From positions 1-61,939 of the forward strand of contig NZ_LGHS01000061.1 in the NCBI RefSeq assembly GCF_001202025.1: 61,939 bases of DNA, in the 5' to 3' direction. Below the pieces are notes generated by a model. The model saw only the letters and a list, made by a program, of their open reading frames with translations. It ran no database searches and was not told where the DNA came from. Of this stretch, positions 1 through 9,212 are shown one piece after another. The DNA is from Pseudorhodobacter aquimaris. Its GTDB lineage: Bacteria > Pseudomonadota > Alphaproteobacteria > Rhodobacterales > Rhodobacteraceae. Both the position numbers and the translations under genes were made by a program. Each line of letters starts with the position of its first letter. The stretch's first letter is position 1.

Positions 1-250
1 ACGCCCCCGGGTTTGCAAGCGGCTTTTTTGACGTTGGCAACAGCACTGCGGTCGAGTTCCTTCGTGTATCCGGCCTCTGGTTGCGACCTTCAACGTCGCG
101 GGCCCTCATGGTGAGTTCGAGGAACAGGTCCAAAACGAGAGGCCGTAGTACAAGCTACTCGGGACATTACTGGTTTTCCTATTCCTGATCTCGTCGACGC
201 TTTGCCATGACCTCCGTTCAGAACCGCCGCACCCCAGCCTGCCTTCGCGC
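1..250 (-). other. Noncoding flank downstream of the IS110 transposase (possible bridge-RNA region)
   Basis: No convincing gene is present in these 250 bases. On the minus strand there are several short hairpin possibilities, for example GTAG...CTAC around 147-160 and CGAC...GTCG around 85-100. The block tcgtgtatccggcct at 62-76 recurs exactly at 2213-2227, in the matching flank of the second IS110-like element. IS110-family elements encode a structured guide (bridge) RNA in a noncoding end, so this is a reasonable candidate region. No covariance test was made and RNA boundaries are unknown. Confidence 0.35.
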
Positions 251-1276
251 TCAGGCGTTGGCAGGTTTCTTGTAGACGCCGCCATGAGCCATGATCGCCC
301 ATGCCATCCGCGCCATCTTGTTCGCCAATGCGACCGCTACCAGCATTTTGGGTTTGCGCATAAGCATGCGAGCCAACCACGACCCCTCCGGCGCGCCGCC
401 GCGCTTTTGCGTTGCTTGAATCGCCGACATGGCACCGATGATCAGCAAGCGTCTCAAATCGCGTTGCCCCATCTTCGATATCTTGCCCAGCCTTGTTTTG
501 CCGCCCGTAGAATGCTGGCGTGGTGCTAGCCCGATCCAAGCCGCAAAGTCGCGTCCCTTGCTGAACACCTCTGGTGGTGCAGCCAGCACGGCAATTGATA
601 CAGCCGTCACCGGACCGATCCCCGGCATGGTCATCAACCTGCGCGCCACATCGTTCTGACGTGCGATTTGGCGGAGCCGCCTGGTCAGTTCATCAATGCG
701 TTCGCTCAGCCCATCAATCATATCGAAGAACATTTGGCAGAGGCTCGTCACATCGGCTGGCAAGCGCTCGGCATTCTCAGCCACATCCCTCTCCAACCGA
801 GGAAGATGTTGAGGGCCCTTCGGAGCAACAATCCCATGTTCTGCCAGATGCCCTCGCAGCGCATTGATTGTTTGGGTGCGCTGCCCGGTCAGCAGATCGC
901 GGGTCTTGAGTACCATCGACTGTCCTTGTTGTGCGGTGGTCTTGGTCGCCACAAAACGCATGGTTGGCCGGGACGCTGCTTCAGCGATGGCCGCAGCGTC
1001 GTTCGCATCGTTCTTTTGCCGCTTCACGTAGGGTTTGACGTATTGCGGGGCGATCAGCTTGACATCGTGACCAAGTCCGGAAAGCTCCCGGCTCCAGTGA
1101 TGCGCACCTGCACAGGCCTCCAGGGCGATGATACAGGGCTCAACCCGACCGAAAAACTCCAACACTCGGCCTCGCGGTAAAGCCTTACTAAAAACCTTCG
1201 ATCCGTCCTCGGCCGCTCCATGTGCGTGAAATGAATTCTTGGCAATATCCAGCCCAACAATGCTAACCTTTTCCAT
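251..1276 (-). CDS. IS110-family transposase (DEDD recombinase)
   Basis: This 341-residue protein catalyses excision and insertion of the IS110-type element. The N-terminal RuvC-like DEDD domain is complete, with acidic residues at D10 (GLDIAK), E53 (ALEAC) and D90/D93 (KNDAND). The C-terminal Transposase_20 half has PGIGPVTA followed by APRQHSTGGKTRLG, whose serine is the second catalytic residue in this family. The start at 1276 is chosen over a longer frame because AGGAGGAA lies just upstream and the family begins at this point. Length is normal and no disruption is seen, so it may be active. Confidence 0.93.
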   Translation of the reverse strand: MEKVSIVGLDIAKNSFHAHGAAEDGSKVFSKALPRGRVLEFFGRVEPCIIALEACAGAHHWSRELSGLGHDVKLIAPQYVKPYVKRQKNDANDAAAIAEAASRPTMRFVATKTTAQQGQSMVLKTRDLLTGQRTQTINALRGHLAEHGIVAPKGPQHLPRLERDVAENAERLPADVTSLCQMFFDMIDGLSERIDELTRRLRQIARQNDVARRLMTMPGIGPVTAVSIAVLAAPPEVFSKGRDFAAWIGLAPRQHSTGGKTRLGKISKMGQRDLRRLLIIGAMSAIQATQKRGGAPEGSWLARMLMRKPKMLVAVALANKMARMAWAIMAHGGVYKKPANA

Positions 1277-1363
1277 GGGCGCTTCCTCCTCGTAGCAAGT
1301 TTCGACACCGCTACCTTGGCACAAAGATGCCGTGAGGGGGCGTCCACCCCATCAAGAGGGAGC

Positions 1364-1902
1364 GCGGCAACGTGCAGCCGCCCTACCTTGAAGCCTTCCT
1401 GCACCAGCAGGCCCCGCAGCATGCGGCTGCCCGCGAACGGGAATTCCATATAAGGCTTGTCGATCCGGTGCATCAGCTTCGGATCGGCGTCCGACACCGG
1501 GCGGGGCTTGTAACACACGCTGCCGCGGCTGATCCCCAGCATGATCGCCTGGCGGCTGACGCTCAGCTTGGCGGTGGGATCGATCTTTTTTGCGCGCGCC
1601 AACAGACCCGCCTTGCCGAGCGCGCCGGACAAAAAATCGTTCTCCAGCGTCAGCTCTCCGATCTTCGCATGCAGGGTCTTCACGTCGATCACCGGTTCCG
1701 GCGCGGCCTTCATACCGTTCTCGTCCTCCAAAGCCCGCAACCGCTTCGCAACCGACGGCTCCATGCCCCCATATTTCGGTTTGTATTTGTCGAACGTCGC
1801 CGAGCTGATCCCGAGCCGCCGACATAGATCAGCCGTCTTCTCGCCAGCTTCTTGTTACCTGATCATCGCAATAATCTGTTCATCCGCAAATCGTGCCTTC
1901 AT
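1364..1902 (-). pseudogene. IS3-family transposase remnant (OrfA plus start of OrfB)
   Basis: Reading from 1902, the first 15 codons of an OrfA (MKARFADEQIIAMIR) end in an in-frame TAA at 1855-1857. Without that stop the frame continues with typical OrfA sequence (CRRLGISSATFDKYKPKYGG) and then OrfB-like sequence, including TAKLSVSRQA, GISRGSV and the helix MEFPFAGSRMLRGLL. Similarity ends at HVA near 1364, where the IS110 element begins, so the DDE catalytic core of OrfB is missing. The IS3 terminal sequence, beginning TGTACCCCTAAAACTT on the minus strand, lies near 1960. It cannot encode an active transposase. Confidence 0.85.
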
Positions 1903-2104
1903 GTGTCCGTCCTTTTGTTGGGCGGACTCTACACAAATCTGGAGAAGTTTTAGGGGTACAGATCAGGTTACCATCCAGCACATTCACCCCGGTCAGCCCC
2001 ATCAAAGCGCCTAAATCCATTGTCCGGCCGACGATGCAGGCACCGTTGGGGGGCGTACTACAACCGCCCTTCCAGCCGTGAGTGGCTCGACCAATACAAT
2101 CATG

Positions 2105-2155
2105 CAAACCATCGAGGACGCACAAGATCACGCTGCGCAATGGTTATGGATTCTG
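2105..2155 (+). pseudogene. Tiny IS3-family OrfB C-terminal fragment
   Basis: One short plus-strand frame reads QTIEDAQDHAAQWLWIL. It resembles the (T)IEDAQDHATxWLW motif near the C-terminus of some IS3-family OrfB proteins, just before the conserved YNN/RPN block, which is absent here. The rest of the interval between 1961 and about 2190 shows no other recognisable coding sequence. The call rests on a short motif recalled from the family, so it is tentative. Confidence 0.4.
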
Positions 2156-2189
2156 TGGTTGCCGCCGTTTGTCCAAGAGGTTTTTTCCC

Positions 2190-3425
2190 TTATAAACAAG
2201 AGATCAGTGCAGTCGTGTATCCGGCCTATCTATGCGGCTTTCACACGCCGCTGGCCTGTTCTCTGATAGCGGCCCTGTCAAGCGGCAAAGCTGAATATCC
2301 GTCCGGGGTCATGGTTCTCTACGAGGTCGCCATTTTTTCGCCTCACTATGGTTTTCGTCAGTGGATCGTCTCCAATGCGTGGTACGGGTTATGCGGAACA
2401 ATCCACATCCCAGCAGCCAGCACGAGATCGATCAACCTGCACCCCTTCGGGACTTGGCTTCCCGCCTCCTCGGGCGAGAATTCAGGTCAAGCAATGGTCT
2501 CCTTTGTCCCTTTGAACTCGGTTTCCTTTTTCCACTGCGTCAGCATCAGCACCGCGATTTTCCGGGCGGTTGCGACTGCGGCCTTGGCAAACCCACGTCG
2601 TCCAGCAAGCCTTACCGCCCAGCTCTTAAGCGCCAAGAACCGCTGCACCCGATTGATCGAGGTACTTGCGGCCTCGACCAACGCACTACGCATGGCCTTA
2701 TCACCGCATTTGAGATGCGGCCGGACCAGCCCATCTCGTCTGATTGATATCGTCGTGGCGTAAAGCCGAAGAAAGCGCCACCATCGCTCGCCCTGCGAAA
2801 CTGCGCAGGATCGTCGACCAGCGCGAAAAAACTCAGCAAAACGATCGGGCCAACCCCAGAGATTGTCATCAGTCGTCGGGCTACAGAGTGGCTCTGCGCT
2901 TTGTAATTGACCGCACGATCCAGATCTGCCGTGGCATGGGCAGAGATGAACCCGGCCGCGATGACACGCAGCACTGGATCGCGCTCTGCTGCAGCAGCGA
3001 GCGGGTCGCGAAAGGCCTACCGCTGTCCAGCTTTCCCGATACCCGTCAAACGGATGCCGAAGGTCTGGAGAATTCCTCGAATATGGCCTTTGAGTTCCTT
3101 GCGAAGGCTGATCAACTCCGCACGCGCACTGATTAAGCAACGCAACAGATCCGATCTTCTCAACGAAGGTGGACTGATGTGAACCAACCCGCCACGCCCT
3201 CCGGGTCAGCCGGGCACACACCTCGGGCAACGGTCTTAATGTCTGCCTCAACGACGCAGATCGAAATCTGTTTTAGCGATACGTCCAAACCGGCATGGCA
3301 CTCCATGATCGTTCTCCTAACAGCGTTTTCTGGAGAGGCCAATATACAGGACCTCGTTCGCCCCTGGAGAGCGACCGCCGCAATCACACCATCTATGGTG
3401 ATCTGCGGACTGGGTCCAAATCGTT
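2190..3425 (-). mobile_element. Degenerate second IS110-family element
   Basis: The span covers the frameshifted transposase (2487-3306) plus both noncoding flanks. The 3' flank (about 2190-2486) contains tcgtgtatccggcct at 2213-2227, also found beside the intact IS110 gene at 62-76, and a tacacgactgcactgatc stretch on the minus strand that is familiar from IS110 right ends. The 5' flank (3307-3425) has the layout of an IS110 left end, with the sequence taggagaacgatcatgg (minus strand) running into the start codon. Outer ends are approximate. Confidence 0.65.
2487..3306 (-). pseudogene. IS110-family transposase, frameshifted
   Basis: Three frames must be joined to read the protein. The N-terminus starts at 3306 with MECHAGLDVSLKQISICVVE, giving the first catalytic Asp. 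The middle, roughly 2640-2920, carries VARRLMTISGVGPIVLLSFF and FFGFTPRRYQSDEMG, the Transposase_20 core. The C-terminal piece ending at 2487 has MRSALVEAA and LAGRRGFAKAAVATARK. The pieces are colinear but lie in different frames, with parts of the DEDD domain unreadable. It is a different lineage from the intact copy at 251-1276 and is surely inactive. Confidence 0.85.
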
Positions 3426-3807
3426 GATGCGAGCATCTGGCCCGAGTCCAGTGCTGGATGTCCCATTCCAGATCTGAAAGGTAGTCGCAGAAATTCGGAC
3501 TGGTTTTTGGGGTGGATCGTATAGCGAAAGTGGCGATCTACTTTGATCACCGCTCGGAAATCTTGCGAAGATCGCAGTTTGGGGCGGAACGTTGGTCAGG
3601 GCTGCCGCCGAAGGAGTATAGTTCGTTTTCGCCCACAATCCTGCGGTTCGTGCCGGCGCCTCAGGCGCACTGCTTTGACGTCACGCCCCCTGCCCCCAGA
3701 GGCCAGCACCCCATCGCCTCGCCCCCGAGGCCGGTCTTTTCGGCCATCAGCGAATTACATCCCTACCGCGAGCCAAAGACGAGACCCTGAGCCAAGACGC
3801 CCACACA
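3426..3807. other. Intergenic stretch with no gene seen
   Basis: Open frames here are short, have no recognisable motifs and no good ribosome binding site. The stretch separates the insertion-sequence debris from the rpmG terminator. Nothing else is claimed. Confidence 0.5.
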
Positions 3808-3843
3808 TAAAAAAAACCGCCCCCGAAAAGGAGCGGCCTCTAT
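3808..3843 (-). terminator. Rho-independent terminator of rpmG
   Basis: On the minus strand ggccgctccttttcggggg is followed by cggtttttttt. This forms a GC-rich stem (CCGCTCC with GGGGCGG, one G-U pair) with a TTTTC loop, directly followed by eight T. It lies about 20 bases after the rpmG stop codon. Confidence 0.85.
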
Positions 3844-3863
3844 CTGGCATAAGAATAAAGATC

Positions 3864-4031
3864 TTACTTGATCTTGCCTTCTTTATACTCAACATGCTCA
3901 CGCTTAACCGGGTCATACTTGCGGATAACCATTTTTTCGGTCATGGTGCGGGCGTTTTTCTTGGTCACATAGAAGTGCCCGGTGCCCGCCGTCGAGTTCA
4001 GACGGATCTTGATCGTCGCCGGTTTCGCCAT
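3864..4031 (-). CDS. rpmG: 50S ribosomal protein L33
   Basis: The 55-residue product is a small protein of the large ribosomal subunit near the E site. It reads [18 protein letters not shown]... and ends ...VEYKEGKIK, the usual length and sequence pattern of alphaproteobacterial L33. The segment [17 protein letters not shown] and the [10 protein letters not shown] core are present. It has no zinc-binding cysteine pairs, so it is the C- (zinc-free) form. The gene is too short for many ORF cut-offs. AGGAGAAACGATATG gives a good ribosome binding site, and a terminator follows, so it is probably monocistronic. Confidence 0.97.
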   Translation of the reverse strand: MAKPATIKIRLNSTAGTGHFYVTKKNARTMTEKMVIRKYDPVKREHVEYKEGKIK

Positions 4032-4191
4032 ATCGTTTCTCCTGCGTGCGAGGGAAACTCATTTCCCCGCGAAATCCTAATATCGTGCGCTTATGCCTAT
4101 GTCACCGTCCCGAGTCAACGCGATTTTCCTGCTTTTGCCGCATCTTTTTTAACTCTTGCCGGATCCGATCCCAAAGCCATGAAAACAAATT

Positions 4192-4596
4192 GCGCGGATG
4201 GCCTATAAGCCGGATTTTGTTCCGGGGGGTGCCCCCCTTCGATGACCATTCCTCTGGCCCCACTGTTACCAGTGGGATCTAGCTGCCAACCCGGGCCTCT
4301 GGGCTGAAGCGTCCCTGCTTTTGCCCGAAAGCAATCACATGAGGCCCCTATTCGGCATTGCTCCGGGTGGGGCTTGCCATGCCGTCCGTGTTGCCACGTC
4401 CGCGGTGGGCTCTTACCCCACCGTTTCACCATTGCCCTGACCTGCAGGGCGTTCTCTTCTCTGTGGCGCTTTCCCTTGGGTTACCCCAGCCGGGCGTTAC
4501 CCGGCACCCTTGCCTCATGGAGTCCGGACTTTCCTCGCATGATACGGTTTCCCAAAAAGACTTCGCATCACACGCGGCCATCCAGCCATCCGCGCA
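4192..4596 (-). ncRNA. rnpB: RNase P RNA, class A
   Basis: RNase P RNA is the catalytic RNA that matures the 5' end of tRNAs. On the minus strand the 5' end begins near 4594 with GATGGCTGGATGGCCGCG. This is followed by the universally conserved GAGGAAAGTCCGGACTCC block (about 4517-4538), and the 3' part has GGAACAAAATCCGGCTTATAGGCCATC, in which TATAGGCCATCC pairs back to the 5' end. The total of about 400 nt fits class A. It lies between rpmG and the AmpD-like gene. Ends are accurate to a few bases. Confidence 0.95.
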
Positions 4597-4605
4597 AGAG
4601 GGGGA

Positions 4606-5274
4606 TTACGCGTCCTTGGCCCTATGGTCAATTGCAAAGCGTGCGGCAAGGTCCTGCGCAAGCCCCGCATCAATAGGGTCCACAGGTCCGGTCGCGGCCG
4701 GACGAAACCGCAAACGAAAGGCCGCAAGCAGATCATCGGCAGGCACATCAGGATAGCCAAAGCGCCGCGCAAAACCGGCAAAGCCCGCAGGATCAGCCTC
4801 TGACGCACCTTCGGGCCAGACCGCCAAACCCGCCCGCGCCAGCCTTGCCCAATCGAAACGCGCCCCCGGATCGGACTTGCGCCCCGGCGCCATATCCGAA
4901 TGGCCGATCACCCCTTGGGGCGGGATCAACCAGCGCGCCATGATCCCCGCCAGCAAACCTTCAAGCGCCGCCATCTGTGGTTCGGGGAAGGGTTCAAACC
5001 CGTCATTCGCCAGCTCGATCCCGATAGAGCGGGAGTTGATATCATCCAAGCCACACCACTGCCCCGCCCCGGCATGCCAAGCACGCGCGGCCTCTTCCAC
5101 CAGCGCATGCGTGGTACCGTCATAATCAAGCAAGTAATGCGCCGAGACCTCGGCCACAGGGTCGCACAGCCGCGCATGGGCCGCCGCACAGCTCTCTATC
5201 GCGGTATAGTGGATAACGATAAGACTAGGCCGCAAGCCGTTCCGTCGCACACCGAAATTCGGGGACAAAGGCAT
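4606..5274 (-). CDS. N-acetylmuramoyl-L-alanine amidase, AmpD-like (Amidase_2)
   Basis: The enzyme cleaves the amide between N-acetylmuramic acid and L-alanine in murein or recycled anhydromuropeptides. It has 222 residues and no signal peptide, so a cytoplasmic AmpD-type role in wall recycling is likely. The zinc site is complete, with H22 (VIHYT), H125 and D135 in GHSDMAPGRKSDPG. K133 and E87 (IGIEL) correspond to the other catalytic positions of AmpD. A C-terminal tail after about residue 150 is not conserved. The stop codon sits 10 bases before the rnpB 5' end. The Excalibur lipoprotein gene ends 5 bases upstream of the start, suggesting co-transcription. Confidence 0.9.
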   Translation of the reverse strand: MPLSPNFGVRRNGLRPSLIVIHYTAIESCAAAHARLCDPVAEVSAHYLLDYDGTTHALVEEAARAWHAGAGQWCGLDDINSRSIGIELANDGFEPFPEPQMAALEGLLAGIMARWLIPPQGVIGHSDMAPGRKSDPGARFDWARLARAGLAVWPEGASEADPAGFAGFARRFGYPDVPADDLLAAFRLRFRPAATGPVDPIDAGLAQDLAARFAIDHRAKDA

Positions 5275-5279
5275 GGGCC

Positions 5280-5996
5280 TTATTGCAAGGCGGTCCGGAA
5301 AGGCCGCGGATCCCAGCCACAGGCAAAACCGTCGCCATCGGGATCCAGCCCCTCACGGTCACGCGCGGGGCCGCCGTTGGCCAGAAATGCCTCTTGTGCC
5401 AGATCGGGCGAGGCGTATTTGGCACAGGTCACCAACGGGTCGCGGGTGAACAGGCCGCCACGCTTATACATCTGTGTACCGGGGGCATGTGTTGTCGACA
5501 GCGCAAATTCCACGATGTTCGGCCCTATATCACCGCTGCGCTGTGGCAGGGCGGTGGGGGCGATCACCTCATATTGCGCACGTTGTCTGGCTAAGCGTTC
5601 AGCATCACTTTCGATGGTCTCACGCCCCGCAACCGCGTCAAAGTTTTGTTCATCCGAAATGCCACCTGACCGCATTTCACCCGATTCCTGCCTGATGCCT
5701 GCGGGTGCATTACCGCGCGGGCGGTTGGCCTCGGGTGTCACGCTGCCTTGACCGATCACGCGGCCCGTCTGGATCCCCGTACCATTCTCGGCATTGTCGA
5801 TCGCTGCGCGGGCTGTTTCGGGCGAGAACGTCGTAGGGCTTTGCGGCAGCGTGCCAAGCGGCGCGACCGCTTGGGTATCACGCTGGCGCACATAGTCGGA
5901 ATAATCCCCGAACCCGACCCCTGCACCGCTATCGGGCACAGAGGGGGCACAGGCGGCGAGCGCCAACAGGACACAGATGGCTTTAGTCGATCGCAT
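5280..5996 (-). CDS. Excalibur-domain lipoprotein
   Basis: The start at 5996 is preferred over one 21 bases upstream because GGAG lies about ten bases before it. It also gives a clean lipoprotein signal, MRSTKAICVLLALAAC, with lipidation at the Cys of LAAC. The mature protein has a long, low-complexity middle. Its C-terminal domain (about the last 45 residues) shows CAKYASPDLAQEAF, then LDPDGDGFACGW, the Excalibur pattern of two cysteines with a DxDxDG calcium-like loop. Its function is unknown; Excalibur domains are found in extracellular and envelope proteins. It probably forms a transcription unit with the downstream amidase. Confidence 0.85.
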   Translation of the reverse strand: MRSTKAICVLLALAACAPSVPDSGAGVGFGDYSDYVRQRDTQAVAPLGTLPQSPTTFSPETARAAIDNAENGTGIQTGRVIGQGSVTPEANRPRGNAPAGIRQESGEMRSGGISDEQNFDAVAGRETIESDAERLARQRAQYEVIAPTALPQRSGDIGPNIVEFALSTTHAPGTQMYKRGGLFTRDPLVTCAKYASPDLAQEAFLANGGPARDREGLDPDGDGFACGWDPRPFRTALQ

Positions 5997-6032
5997 GCGC
6001 AACTCCGGCAGCAGCATTCTGAAAGCTGTGAC

Positions 6033-7514
6033 CTACCACCATTTTTCCGGCTTGGCTACAAATCCTGCAGCTTGCTCCAACACATAGGCATGATTTAGCA
6101 AACCTGCCTCATCCCACGGTTTGCCGATCATCTGCAACGCAAGAGGCAGGGCCTTGCTGTCCAGCCCCACGGGAACAGAAATCCCCGGCAGGCCTGCAAG
6201 GTTCACGGTCACGGTAAAGACGTCATTGAGGTACATCTCAATCGGATCCGCCGTGGCCATTTCTCCAAGACCGAACGCGGCGCTCGGGGTGGCAGGTGTC
6301 AGGATCGCATCAATACCGCTGGCAAAGACCTTGTCGAAATCCTGTTTGATCAAGGCCCGCACGCGGCGCGCACGGTTGTAATAGGCGTCATAGAACCCTG
6401 CCGACAGCACATAAGTCCCGATCATCACGCGGCGCTGCACCTCATGGCCAAAGCCTTCGGCACGGGTTTTCTCATACATCTCGGTGATGCCATCGCCCGG
6501 CCCCAGCTTGGCGCGGTGGCCATAGCGCACCCCGTCATAGCGCGCGAGGTTCGAAGAGGCCTCGGCAGGTGCGATCACATAATAAGCAGGCAGCGCGTAT
6601 TTGGTATGTGGCAGGGAAATATCAACAATCTCCGCGCCCGCATCCTTGAGCATCGCCGTGCCATCGGCCCAGAGTTTCTCAATCTCGGCGGGCATGCCCT
6701 CCATCCGGTATTCCTTCGGGATACCGATTTTCTTGCCACGGATATCGCCGGTCAGCGCCGCCTCGAAATCCGGCACGGGCAAATCGGCGCTGGTGCTGTC
6801 TTTGGGGTCATGACCCGACATCGCCTCCAGCATGATCGCCGCATCGCGCACCGATTTCGTCATCGGTCCGGCCTGATCCAAGGAAGAGGCAAAGGCCACC
6901 AGGCCCCAACGGCTCACGCGGCCATAGGTCGGCTTGATGCCCACGATGCCGGTAAACGCGGCTGGCTGGCGAATAGAGCCGCCCGTATCGGTGCCGGTCG
7001 CCGCCAAACACAAATCCGCCGCAACCGCCGCCGCCGAGCCGCCCGAAGACCCACCGGGCGTAAGCGCGCGATCATCCACCTTCCAAGGGTTGATGGCATT
7101 GCCGTAACAGGATGTCTCATTCGACGACCCCATCGCGAATTCATCCATGTTCAACTTGCCCAGCATCACCGCGCCGGAATTGAAAAGTTGTGTCGTCACG
7201 GTTGATTCGTATTCGGGTTTGAACCCTTCCAGAATCCGGCTGGCCGCCTGTGAGGCCACGCCTTTGGTGCAAAACAGATCCTTGATCCCCAAGGGGATGC
7301 CGCACATCGCAGGCGCATCGCCCGCTTTGATCCGTGCGTCCGCCGCCCGCGCCATCTCCAGCGCCATTTCGGGGGTTTTATGCACATAGGCGTTCAGCCC
7401 GTCACCCGCATCCATTGCAGTCAAACAGGCCATCGTCAGGTCGGTCGCAGTCACGTCACCCTTGCGCAGGGCATCACGGGCATCCGCGATGGTAAATTCA
7501 TTGAGATGTGTCAT
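6033..7514 (-). CDS. gatA: Asp/Glu-tRNA(Asn/Gln) amidotransferase subunit A
   Basis: This is the 493-residue glutaminase subunit of GatCAB. It frees ammonia from glutamine or asparagine to convert Glu-tRNA(Gln) (and Asp-tRNA(Asn)) to the correctly charged tRNA. It belongs to the amidase signature family with a full Ser-cisSer-Lys triad: K78 in [10 protein letters not shown]156 in [10 protein letters not shown] and S180 in [11 protein letters not shown]. The length is typical. The start overlaps the gatC stop by 4 bases (ATGA), so the two are translationally coupled. gatB is not in the window, as is common when gatCA and gatB are separate. Confidence 0.97.
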   Translation of the reverse strand: MTHLNEFTIADARDALRKGDVTATDLTMACLTAMDAGDGLNAYVHKTPEMALEMARAADARIKAGDAPAMCGIPLGIKDLFCTKGVASQAASRILEGFKPEYESTVTTQLFNSGAVMLGKLNMDEFAMGSSNETSCYGNAINPWKVDDRALTPGGSSGGSAAAVAADLCLAATGTDTGGSIRQPAAFTGIVGIKPTYGRVSRWGLVAFASSLDQAGPMTKSVRDAAIMLEAMSGHDPKDSTSADLPVPDFEAALTGDIRGKKIGIPKEYRMEGMPAEIEKLWADGTAMLKDAGAEIVDISLPHTKYALPAYYVIAPAEASSNLARYDGVRYGHRAKLGPGDGITEMYEKTRAEGFGHEVQRRVMIGTYVLSAGFYDAYYNRARRVRALIKQDFDKVFASGIDAILTPATPSAAFGLGEMATADPIEMYLNDVFTVTVNLAGLPGISVPVGLDSKALPLALQMIGKPWDEAGLLNHAYVLEQAAGFVAKPEKWW

Positions 7515-7798
7515 TCCATCACCTTCGGCACTGCAAAAAATCCTTCCCGCGCATCCGGGGCGTTCTTGAGGATCTGATCCGGGATATTCCCCGCCGTCAC
7601 GACATCTTCGCGCATCCGAAGATGCATCGGCGTGACCGAGGTCATCGGCTCCACCCCTTCGACATCGACTTCGTTCAGCTGTTCCATAAAGCCAAGGATG
7701 CCCGAAAGCTCCGTCGCCAATGCGGGCAATTCAGCCTCTTCCACCCTGATCCGGGCGAGTTTCGCGACCTTTCGGGCGGTATCGATATCAATGGACAT
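7511..7798 (-). CDS. gatC: Asp/Glu-tRNA(Asn/Gln) amidotransferase subunit C
   Basis: This 95-residue subunit wraps around GatA and GatB and stabilises the complex. The sequence begins [17 protein letters not shown], then [16 protein letters not shown] and [13 protein letters not shown], the standard GatC pattern. AGAGG lies upstream of the ATG. It is followed at once by gatA with a 4-base overlap. Confidence 0.96.
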   Translation of the reverse strand: MSIDIDTARKVAKLARIRVEEAELPALATELSGILGFMEQLNEVDVEGVEPMTSVTPMHLRMREDVVTAGNIPDQILKNAPDAREGFFAVPKVME

Positions 7799-7860
7799 GC
7801 GAGCCTCTTTTCTTGTGTTGCCTCGGGTTTACCCTTGGCGGGGGATGGGCGCAAGCGGGG

Positions 7861-9212
7861 TCACGGCGATCTTCGCAGCGAGACATCCATCCAGATCCCG
7901 TCCTTGGCCCGCACTGTCAAATGCGCGACCGGAACCGGCACCCGCCCTGCAACGGTCGCAAAGCAGAACTTTTGTATCAGAAGCGCCAGCAAAAGCGGCC
8001 CCTCAACCATCGCAAACCCCGCACCGGGGCACACCCGTGGCCCTGCGGAAAACGGAAGGAACGCATCACGCGCACTGGTTTTGGCGGCCTCACCCTGCCA
8101 GCGGTCAGGGTCAAACTCGTCGGGCCAGTCCCAGATCCGCTCATGGCGTTGCAGGTGCCACGGGCTCAGGACAATCTGCGCGCCCTTTGCAACATCACGC
8201 CCGCGAAAGGTTTCGGGACAGGTGTTTTCACGCACCATCATCGGCACAGGCGGGTAAAGCCGCAGCGTTTCACGGAACACATCGCGGGTAAATTTCAGCT
8301 TGCCCATTGCGGTAAATTCAAGCGGGTCGTCCAGCGTCATGGCCTCGGCCGCGACCCTGTCCTGCACATCGGGATACATCGCCAGCATATAAAGCGCCCA
8401 GCCAAGCGCCGAGGCGCTGGTCTCATGCCCCGCCAAAAAGAAGATCGCGACCTGATCGATCATATCCTCGGTGCCGAAAACCTTGCCGGTTTGCGGATCG
8501 GCCGTGGTCATGATCTTGGTCGCCAGATCATCGGGTGCTGTGCCTGCCGCAATCTCGGCGACGCGGGCCTCGGTCAACTGGCGGATCAACCCGCGGATTT
8601 TTTCCGCCGTTTGTTTGGTACGACGGGAATGAAACCGCGGAAACCAACGGGGCACCGGCAGAAAGGCCGCGAAATTCAGCAGCGGTGTTCACGCTGATAG
8701 GCTTGAAACTGGTCAAAGACCTCGGCCGCGATCTCATGTTCGATCGGGATGGAAAACAGCGTGCGAAAGATGACATCGGCGGCGGCATGGCTCATCTCCG
8801 GCTCGATCTCTTGCACGCCGGGTTGCAATCGGGCCGCGGCGGCCTGCCCCGCCGCGGCCATGGCGGGAAAGGTCTCTCGGATACGGCCGCCCTCAAATGC
8901 GGGGTCGATGATCCGGCGCTGTTGCTTCCATTGGGGACCGTTGGTCAGGAAAACCGACGCGCCAAGCAGTGGCTTCAGCCCCTCACGGATACGGTCGGAT
9001 TTCGGGAAATCATCAGGCCGCCCGTTCAACACCAGCCGGATCAGGGCCGGATCATTGCACATATAGCTGCGGAAAAACGGGGTGCGGAATTCGGCCATCC
9101 ACGCCCGATAAAGCCGCGCAGGCTGTGCCGAGAGGATATCGCGGCGAAACAGTTTCAGATAGCGCCAAAGCGAGACCTTATCGGGCCGCGCCGCGGGTTT
9201 GGGCGGGATCAT
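7861..9212 (-). pseudogene. Cytochrome P450, interrupted by a single-base frameshift
   Basis: Two frames together make a full P450 of about 450 residues. The N-terminal piece (9212 to about 8676) holds WKQQRRIIDPAF, the C-helix region whose Trp and Arg contact heme propionates. The second frame (to 7861) holds the I-helix motif AGHETS, the ExxR motif (ETLR) and the heme-ligand loop FSAGPRVCPG with the cysteine codon near 8030. The break lies at about 8689, where GAACACCGCTGCTGA reads into a stop. One added C would restore His-Pro-Leu-Leu-Asn, continuous with the downstream frame. It could be a real null allele or a sequencing error. The substrate is unknown. The 5' end overlaps the upstream hydrolase gene by 4 bases. 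Confidence 0.88.

Larger units (their letters stand above)
1..1363 (-). mobile_element. IS110-family insertion sequence, running off the left edge
   Basis: The element consists of one transposase gene (251-1276) with a short 5' flank of about 87 bases and a long 3' flank of at least 250 bases that reaches the window edge. The inner boundary is placed near 1363. That is where IS3 OrfB similarity on the same strand stops abruptly and unrelated sequence begins, so this element appears to have landed in an older IS3 copy. A longer noncoding flank on the 3' side of the gene resembles the IS1111 subgroup of the IS110 family (family knowledge). No target duplication can be judged because the outer end is not visible. 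The exact end bases are not defined. Confidence 0.75.

Noticed and set aside
2020-2763. Long plus-strand frame across the degenerate IS110 element
   Set aside because: It overlaps the reverse strand of the recognisable transposase pseudogene and the IS3 fragment is in another frame; no domain is visible.
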